NCBI GenBank assembly: GCA_049999725.1
Contig: JBNGIS010038388.1
Span: 1 to 27,517, forward strand
Source of the DNA: Haplomitrium mnioides
Lineage: Eukaryota; Marchantiophyta; Haplomitriopsida; Calobryales
Length of the DNA: 27,517 nucleotides
Reading direction: 5' to 3'
Position 1 is the stretch's first letter, and every line of letters begins with the position of its first letter. The notes beneath the pieces were generated by a model that saw only the letters and a program-made list of their open reading frames with translations, did not search any database and had not been told where the DNA came from. A program made the position numbers and the translations under genes. This document shows positions 20,045-27,517 of this stretch, piece after piece.

Positions 20045-20149
20045 ATCCTAAGACAACAAGGAATGTATCTGAGTGCTAGAACAAGTCTCCTCCTCTTTGT
20101 TTGATGTATGGTTACTTACCAGCTACTTAGTCACTCTTATTAGAGGCCA
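20045..20149 (-). other. Gypsy leader between primer site and gag
   Basis: A short untranslated leader expected between the primer binding site and the gag start. No further signal was seen. Confidence 0.4.
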
Positions 20150-20163
20150 AAACTGGATGCCAC
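20150..20163 (-). other. Candidate primer binding site, damaged
   Basis: Immediately inside the LTR end the minus strand reads G-TGGCATCCAGTTTTGG. TGGCATC is one change from TGGTATC, the start of an initiator tRNA-Met primer site. The expected AGAGC after it appears deleted. Its position next to the LTR end supports it. Confidence 0.45.
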
Positions 20164-22912
20164 TGTGAGTGATGTTGTACCGCAACCTTCCACCCCTTGG
20201 CTTTGTGTTGACCTCTGCTCAGCTGAACTCACTCATAGCTCATAGGTTGTGCTATTGCCACTCAACCACTTGCCCACAAGTCGGCTGAAATGCGCAAATC
20301 AACACAAGTAACCCTTTCTTCTCCTCTGGATAGGGCACACCTTGCTTGCCAATCCTAGTTAATTAGTCTTCTTCTCAACCTAGGAGAGAAATAGACAAAT
20401 CAATACAGAATTTTGTTCCTCTTCTCTTGAGCACCATAGATCAATCTTTGGTTTCCTGCAAACAGGTTTTCAGGCTTTCCTACGTCACTGTAGCAAAAGT
20501 ATGGGCTTCCAGATAGCCTACGTCTTGGGAGCATGCTGGTGGACTCTTACCGCCCTTGCACTGCTCAACAAAGGGTCTGGTCCATCCAATCTGAAATCAG
20601 AAAACTATTACTATTATTATATTTTATTTTTCTGAAAATTCTGTTTTTAAATTCTGATTGGTGTTCAATTACCCTTGCTATGTGTCACAACCAGACTTCT
20701 GGCAGTCGGTCTCTTCTGAACCACTACTTGCGAACAGCGTATGGCCCTGCTTTGAGTCAGCCCAAGGATGTCCTATCAACCCAAAACAGTAAATTGCCTC
20801 TTTCCATGCTTATAAGAATTGCTCAATGAAGAACCTTGCCCTACACCTCGATGCTCTTTTTGTGGTCTTCTGCAGTAGACCTTTGCTGCTCAATGAAATC
20901 CTAGAAAGGAAAACTTGATGCTCAATGAATGACCTGCAAGTGCTTTTGTTTTGCAGCAAATGCTTGTAAGTTGTTCTTCCTTCTTTGGCAGTCAAAATCA
21001 GAGGTTTTGTTTATGCTCCAGAACCTGTACGCAATGAATTGCTCTATTTCCCTTAGCAAATTGCCTTACTCAACATAGGAAGTGTCCTTATAAACAAAAT
21101 CCCCATGCAACTGAAAATATATCTACTTCCTAAAAAAGTTTATTGTCATTCACCAACACATCAAATGCTCTCTGCCTCCAAAAACTGTCAAAGCTTCTTC
21201 GACAAAATATGAGCAGAAAGTCAACTCCTGAATCGCTTCATGAATGTCTGCAAAAGCAAAAACGTTGCTCTTGCAAATTCTTTGAGCCAAAAATCATAGG
21301 AACTCTTCAACAAAATCCCTTGCTCCTGCAAATTTATTGCCCAAGGAAGAAACCGAGCTGCCAGACAAAATCCTGAACTCTGCTCTGCGATTCTAGAAAT
21401 TTCCTCTAATTGTTGCTCGAATTGCGGCTTACTTGCTCAAAGCACAAGCTGCAGTTGTTCGCAGTTTACCTGACAAATTGTTTTCTTTCCCCTTGAACGA
21501 TTGTCTCCAATAAATCTTCTGCCTTATAAAAGAAATCCAAACTATGCTCGACAAGTTTTCTGGAGCAGCCTTGAAGAGAATCTTCTCATGAATCTTCTGC
21601 TCTGATTGACAACAATTTTCTCTGCAGTAGCAGCCTTCCTCAAATCCTTGCAAATGTTTTGAACAACAGGAGATGTCACGCAATCCCTACTCGAAAAGTT
21701 ATTTTGCTTGATAATTTCCAGTTCGAGCAAACTTCTGCTCGTACAAATTCTTCTGCAGAAGCCATCAAATTGCTTCAAAGATCTGCTCACAGTTTGTAAA
21801 GATGAACAAAGACTGCTCCAAGAAAACAATAGAGTTGTTTGATCTTAACCAAAGCAGCTTGAAGAACCTCTAAACTCTGCTGCTCCTCAAAAATTTGCAT
21901 GTCAACAAGCTTTCTTGTTTTTGGGTTGAACTCGCAGTTGTATAATAGCCCTGCTAGGTGAAGAAATCAAAAAAATTGTGAAACATTGTTGGCTGCTTGG
22001 CAAGGAATTCAAGGCACTGACTACTTGTTCTCTGCGATGTCTACACCTTGACTAAATCTCAACAAAATGTGCTCCTGGTCGAAGAGATCTATGTCTTCAG
22101 CACCTCAAAGCACTTCTACTCACGAAAATCAACTCTTAAAAATCTGCTCGACAACGCAGCTTGACCAAATCTGTCTTCCATGCAGAAATCTGCTCGACAA
22201 TCTGGCTGTGGCCTCTATTGGACAAAATCTAGCTTGAGCAAACCCTACTCGACAAAGCTCTGCCCGATGAAGAATTTTCATGAAATTTCTCTTCCTCTAT
22301 TTTTCTTAAGCAGCACAACTCGTTGCCTCCTTCTTTGATTCTTGCAGCAACCCAACACACAGAAAATTTTGCAACGATTTTCTTCACGAGTCCACGAGTT
22401 TTTCTTCTCAATGATATCTTCTACCAAATTTGAGTTGTGTGATTTTCTACAACTTGACTTCCACCAAAATTTGCACAATATCACTCAAACAACACAAAAA
22501 TCTTCTAGTGAGCGGATTTTTCCACCATCAAACAACTTTCACAAAACTTTCAGTACTTTGAGATACCACAAATGCTTTCAATTTCTTGATCAGATTTCTC
22601 AATTGCGACCCAAGATAACATGGATGACAAAAATCGCACAAATCTTTCGATGTACTTTTCTTTGAATAATAACTTCTCAAGGAAATTCCAAATGTGTGTT
22701 GATCTTCCGATATTCGAACCAGCGCACCTTTGCTTACAAGGAATCCACGCTTCTCTAAGAACTGCAATGCTTCAACTCTCCTATTGGTTCAACAAATTTG
22801 ACATCAAAAGACAACCTTTCGATAGAGAGAACATGGCCTTATATACTAAGGCACAAAAAGATGAAAAACTCAAAATGTATAAAAATAGAAAACTACATGG
22901 AATGGTGTGACA
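20164..22912 (-). repeat. 5' LTR, about 2.75 kb
   Basis: On the minus strand it begins TGTCACACCATTCC at 22912 and ends CATCACTCACA at 20164, giving the usual TG...CA ends. The outer end abuts satellite exactly and the inner end abuts the candidate primer site. There is no second LTR in the window, so the length is inferred from the termini, not from comparison. The interior is rich in the degenerate plus-strand motif CTGCTCGACAA (21544, 22146, 22192 and 22248 among others). Short frames here are not convincing genes. Confidence 0.65.
22837..22845 (-). promoter_or_regulatory. LTR TATA box
   Basis: The minus strand reads AGTATATAAGGCC here, a good plant TATA box, about 70 bp inside the LTR start. 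Element transcription would begin around 22805-22815 and run toward lower coordinates. Confidence 0.5.
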
Positions 22913-25900
22913 CTTATTAAAACTACTACCTTCATCATTTCCCCATACCTAAGACTCCATAATTCTAAGTCAAGTGAATGACAAACATACTGACAATCAC
23001 AAACCTTAAAACCATACAACAAACAAATGCAAATTGAGATATTTCAATAACTATCAAATGAAGTCTGTCAACTTCACTACAGTTGGTAGTCTCGACTCTC
23101 TTATTGTAGCTACTTCTTTCATCACTTCCTTTTACCTAAGATTCCATGATTCCAAGTCAAGTGAATGACAAACACAATATGAATAAAAAACTCTAAAACT
23201 ATAAAACAAACAAATGTAAATTGAGATATTTCTATAAACATCAAATGAAGTTTGTCAGATTCACTACAATTGGTAGTTTGGACTCTCTTGTTATAACTAC
23301 TTCCTTCAATATTTTCCCAAACATAAGACTCGATGATTCCAAGTCAATTGAATGACAAACATACTATAATACAAAAACCCTAAAACCATGTAACAAACAA
23401 ATGTAAATTGAGATATTTGGGTAAATATCAAATGAAGTCTGTAAACTTCACTACAATTGGTAGTTTCGACTCTCTTATTATAACTACTTCTTTAATTATT
23501 TCCCCATACCTAAGATTCTATGATTCCAACTCAAATGAATGAAAAACACACTATGAATCACAAACCCTAAAACTATACAACAAACAAATGTAAATTGAGA
23601 TATTTCAATAAATATCAAATAGAGTCTCTCAACTTCACTACAATCAGTACTTAGTACTTTCCTATTATAACTACTTCCTTTATTATTTTCCCATATCCAA
23701 GATTCCATGATTCCAAGTCAAGTAAATGACAAAAACACTATGAATCACAAACCATAAAACCATATAAAACCAAATAGAAATTGAGATATTTTAATAAATA
23801 TCAAATCAGATCTATCAACTTCACTACAATTAGTAGTCTCGACTCTCTTACTATAACTACTTCCTTCATCACTTCCTTATAGCTAAGCTTCCGTGATTCC
23901 AAGTCAAGTGAATGGCAAATACACTATGAATAAAAAACCCTAAAACTTTATAATAAACAAATGTAAATTGAGATATTTAATTGTATATCAAATGAAGTAT
24001 ATCAACTTCACTACAATTGGTAGTCTCGACTCTCTTATTATAACTACTTCCTTCATCATTTCCTCATACCTAAGATTCTATGATTCCAAGTCAAGTGAAT
24101 CACAAACCTTTAAACCATACAAAAAAAAAATGTAAATTGAGATATTTCACTAAATATCGAATCAAGTCTATCAACTTTACTACAATAGGTAGTCTTGACT
24201 CTCTTATTATAATGACTTCTCTCATGATTTCCCCAAACCAAAGATTCAATGATTCCAAGTCGAGTGAATGACAAACACACTATGAATCACAAACCTTATA
24301 ACTATGTAGCAAACTAATGCAAAATTGATATATTTAACTAAATATGAAATGAAGTGTGTTAACTTGACTACAATTGGTACTCTAGAGTCACTTATTATAA
24401 CTATTTCTTTCATCATTTTGCCATACCTAAGATTCTATTATTCCAAGTCAAGTGAATGACAAACACACTATAAAGTAAAAACCCTAAAACGATATAATAA
24501 ACAAATGTAAATTGAGATATTTCAATAAAAATCAATTAAAGTTTGTCAACTTCACTACAATTGGTAGTCTCGACTCTCTTATTATAACTACATCCTTCAT
24601 CATTTCCGTATACCTAAGATTCCATGATTTTAAGTCAAGTGAATGACAAACATTGTATAAATCACAAACTCTAAAACTATATAACAAACAAATACAAATT
24701 GAGATATTTAACTAAATATAAAATGAAGTCTATCAACTTCACTACAATTAGTAGTTTACACTCTCTTATTATAACTACTTCCTTCATCGCTTTGCTATAC
24801 CTAAGATTTTGTGATTCCAAGTCAAGTGATAGGCAAACAAACTCCGAATCAAAAACCATAAAACTATACAACAAACAAATGTAAATTGAGATATTTAACT
24901 AAATATCAAATGAAGTCTATAAACTTCACTACAATTAGTAGTCTTGACTCTCTTATTATAACTACTTCCTTCATCATTTCCCCATACCTAAGATTCTATA
25001 ATTCCAAAACAAGTGAATGACAAACACACTATGAAGTACCAACCCTAAAACTATATAACAAAACAATTTAAATTGAGATATTTAAATAAAAATCAATTGA
25101 AGTTTGTCAACTTCACTACAATTGGTAGTCTTGCCTCTCTTATTATAACTACTTCCTTCATCATTTCCGTATACCTAAGATTGCATGATTCCAACTCAAG
25201 TGAATGACAAACACAGTATGAATCACAAACCCTAAAGCTACATAACAAACAAATATAGATTGAGATATTTGAGTAAATATCAAATAAAGTTTGTCAACTT
25301 CACTAGAATTGGTAGTTTAGACTCTCTTATTATGACTACTTCCTTCATCATTTCTCCATATCTAAGATTCCATGTTTCTAAGTCAAGTGAATGACAAACA
25401 TACTATAATTCAGAAACCCTAAAACCATATGACAAACAAATGTCAATTGAGATATTTGAGTAAATATCAAATGAAGTCTCTCATCACTAAACTTGGTTGT
25501 CTAGACTCTTTTATTATAACTGCTTCTTTCATCATTTCCTCATGCCCAAGATTTTATGATTCCAAGTCAAGTAAATTACAAACACACTATAAATCACAAA
25601 CCCTAAAACTATATAATAAACAAATGTAAATTAAGACATTTAAGTAAATATCAAGTGAAGTTTGTCAACTTCACTACGATCGGTAGTCGGAACTCTCTTA
25701 TCATAACTACTTTCTTCATCATTTCCCCATACTAAAGATTCCATAATTCCAAGTCAAGTGAATGAAAAACACACTATGAATCACAAACCCTAAAACCATA
25801 CAACAAACAAATACAAATATTGAGATATTTCACTAAATATCAAATGAAAATTGTCAACTTCACTACAATTGGCAGTCTGGACTCTCTTATTGTAACTACT

Positions 25901-26584
25901 TCCTTCATGATTTACCCATACCAAAGATTCTATGATTCCAAGTCAAGTGAATGACAAACACACTATAAATAACAAACCATTAAACTTTGTAGCAAACAAA
26001 TGTAAATTGAGATATTTCGGTAAATATCAAATGAAGTCTCTCAACTTCACTACAGTTGGTAGTCTTGACTCTCATATTATAACTACTTCCTTTATTATCT
26101 CACCATATCTAAGACTCCATTACTCCAAGTCAAGTGAATGACAAATACAGTATGAATCACAAACCCTGAACTATATAACAAACAAATGGAAATTGAGATA
26201 TTTTCGTAAATATCAAATGAAATATGTCAACTTGACTACAACTGGTTGTCTAGACTCTCTTATTTTAACTACTTCCTTCATCATTTCCCCATATCTAGGT
26301 ATCTATAGTCATAAAACAAGTGAATAACAAACACACTATGAAGTACAAACCCTAAAACAATATAACAAACAATTCTAAATTGAGATATTTCAATAAAAAT
26401 CAATTGAAGTTTGTTAACTTCACTACAATTGGTAGTCTTGCCCCTCTTATTATAACTACTTCCTTCATCATTTCCATATACCAAAGATTCTATGATTCCA
26501 ACTCAAGTGAATGACAAACCTAGTATGAATCACAAGCCCTAAAACTATACAACAAACAAATGTAAAATGAGATATTTCACTAAA
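22913..26584. repeat. 187-bp satellite array, right part (~20 monomers)
   Basis: Resumes exactly after the LTR with CTTATTAAAACTACTACC (monomer form CTTATTATAACTACTTCC) and continues with the same ~187-bp period and orientation to the right inverted repeat. Monomers again carry AAACCCTAAAAC. Three monomers (around 24530, 25090 and 26400) share private variants. No gene lies within it. Confidence 0.95.
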
Positions 26585-26620
26585 TAACAGCCGCTACTTT
26601 GAACCAGGAACAGGCTATTC
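26585..26620 (-). repeat. Right terminal inverted repeat of satellite block
   Basis: Its reverse complement, AATAGCCTGTTCCTGGTTCA followed by AAGTAGCGGCTGTTAT, aligns with 6721-6755 at 27 of 35 positions plus one single-base gap. A T12 run (26632-26643) lies just outside. Confidence 0.75.
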
Positions 26621-26643
26621 AGAACATGAACTTTTTTTTTTTT

Positions 26644-27455
26644 GGGGAAAAATTGTGATTTTTCATATCAAAAAACATCAAAAACGAGGAAAATTTTGAA
26701 AAACAAAAAGTACATGAGTTTTTAGGGATTGTTTTTGGTCATTTCAGCAACCATAATAGAGCAAAAATCAACTTCAACACGCAAAATCAATCAATATTAC
26801 CAGTTTTTACGAAAACATTTGAAAACTCGAATTTGTTTAAAATCATAAAAATTAAGGTAAGTTTTCATAAAAAATTTACATTTATCATTGATTACAATTA
26901 TAAGCGCAAAAGTTTAATTACACATTCAAAGAAACTATTTTGAAATATGTTTGATTATACAAACTTGAGGCACACGTACACCTGGTGCTCTTTCAAATTT
27001 TTTTGTTGGAAAAATACTACAAAACACAAAGTTAAAGATTAAGGGGTCTAGAAGTCAAAGGAATGAGTTTGCAATAGTAAACAAAAAAACAAACAAAAAG
27101 AAATAGTGCATCGATTTAGGAGGTTCAAATACAACGTCAAGAAGAAAGGAAGCTTTCAAATTAAGTTGAAAATCTATGCAAGCAAAAGTGAATGTAGGCT
27201 TTCAAAAAGGTTTCAGCAATTAAAATTATTTCACAGTTCAACAAAGCATTTACAGAAACGTATCATAGTTCTGAATAAAAAAGAGCGTAGCTAAGGAGAT
27301 TGCATTAAGACTGTAAACAAGAATCGTGTTCAAGTTTAAGACTTGATTCAAGCAAAAAAAGGTCTCAAGATCTACGAAAGAGTCTAGAACCTATGTACAA
27401 ACAAAGTTGTAAGCGGTTGTCTTTGTACAAAGAAGCTTAAGGGTTATGCAAGAGA
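26644..27455. other. AT-rich flank without recognisable gene
   Basis: Low-complexity AT-rich sequence. The only sizeable frame (27106-27294, 62 codons, Lys/Phe-rich) has no recognisable domain and no supporting signals. I see nothing else. Confidence 0.6.
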
Positions 27456-27477
27456 AGTAGAACTTTTGGAAGGCGTG

Positions 27478-27517
27478 GACTTCCGAACCAATGTCTATGC
27501 GCGCATAGGAATCCAAG
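27478..27517. repeat. Palindromic-core repeat unit at right edge
   Basis: GTCTATGCGCGCATAGGA matches the core of the minisatellites at 1269-6380. A minisatellite of this family probably continues past the window, on the far side of the satellite block. Confidence 0.6.

Larger units (their letters stand above)
12425..22912 (-). mobile_element. Ty3/gypsy retrotransposon with DNA methyltransferase, 3'-truncated
   Basis: A minus-strand element inserted in the satellite. The order from 22912 downward is LTR, gag with two CCHC-type knuckles, protease-like region, C5 DNA methyltransferase, RT, RNase H, integrase, and a second methyltransferase copy. The RT-RNaseH-integrase order identifies Ty3/gypsy. 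The 5' end is clean: TGTCACACC begins at 22912 and satellite resumes at 22913. The 3' end is not: no second LTR exists, satellite stops at 12424 inside the second methyltransferase copy, and about 105 bp of the interrupted monomer are missing between the two junctions. Every coding module has stops or frameshifts, so the copy is non-functional. Confidence 0.9.
6721..26620. mobile_element. Inverted-repeat-bounded satellite block
   Basis: Two imperfect ~35-bp inverted repeats face each other across a ~187-bp satellite array. The array enters at the monomer phase GTCTCTCAAC on the left and leaves at TCACTAAATA on the right, which are almost the same point of the monomer. The array is thus close to a whole number of units between the inverted repeats. 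This suggests a TIR element whose interior expanded as a tandem array, later split by a gypsy insertion. No transposase is inside and no target-site duplication could be identified. Confidence 0.5.

Noticed and set aside
20533-22910. Short frames in the LTR as an extra gene
   Set aside because: They are all short, Cys/Ser/Leu-rich from the CTGCTCGACAA repeats, on both strands, and show no domain.
27106-27294. Lys-rich 62-codon frame in the right flank
   Set aside because: It is low-complexity, AT-rich sequence with no domain or supporting gene signals.

Overview
The window looks like nuclear DNA from a plant with a large, repeat-rich genome. The evidence is AT-rich sequence, a Ty3/gypsy LTR retrotransposon, a ~187-bp satellite whose monomers carry a plant telomere-type motif (AAACCCTAAA), candidate introns with plant-like splice sites, and a 100-N assembly gap. 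The species cannot be named from the sequence; a fern, lycophyte or gymnosperm would all fit. No intact gene was found. Almost everything is a decayed mobile element or tandem repeat.

Layout. (1) 1-1390, minus strand: a broken reading frame that runs off the left edge and resembles proteins of transposon-like families. (2) 1783-1882: assembly gap. (3) 1954-5786, plus strand: a decayed multi-exon gene of unknown family with credible introns and a poly(A) signal. Two of its introns, its downstream flank and the minus-strand frame carry minisatellites that share a 20-bp palindromic core (AGTCCATGCGCGCATGGACT) but differ in period (24, 30 or 37 bp). (4) 6721-26620: a ~20-kb block bounded by ~35-bp imperfect inverted repeats and filled with about 50 copies of a ~187-bp satellite. 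(5) 12425-22912: a minus-strand, 3'-truncated Ty3/gypsy element that splits the satellite array. (6) 26621-27517: AT-rich flank with one more palindromic-core unit at the right edge.

The main discovery is in the gypsy element. Read on the minus strand its order is: 5' LTR (about 2.75 kb, TGT...ACA), gag with two zinc knuckles, a protease-like region, a C5-cytosine DNA methyltransferase domain, reverse transcriptase (internally deleted, YIDD changed to YINN), RNase H, integrase, then a second, rearranged methyltransferase copy. The methyltransferase shows motif I, motif IV (PCQG), motif VI (ENV), a Dnmt3-like motif VIII (AHRPRLWWTN) and the C-terminal motifs, all in one frame broken only by stop codons. 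The second copy forms a ~290-bp-arm inverted repeat that would fold into a hairpin if transcribed. Inactivating changes are mostly C-to-T/G-to-A transitions, as expected from deamination of methylated cytosines. So an element that carried its own DNA methyltransferase now appears heavily methylated, mutated and dead.
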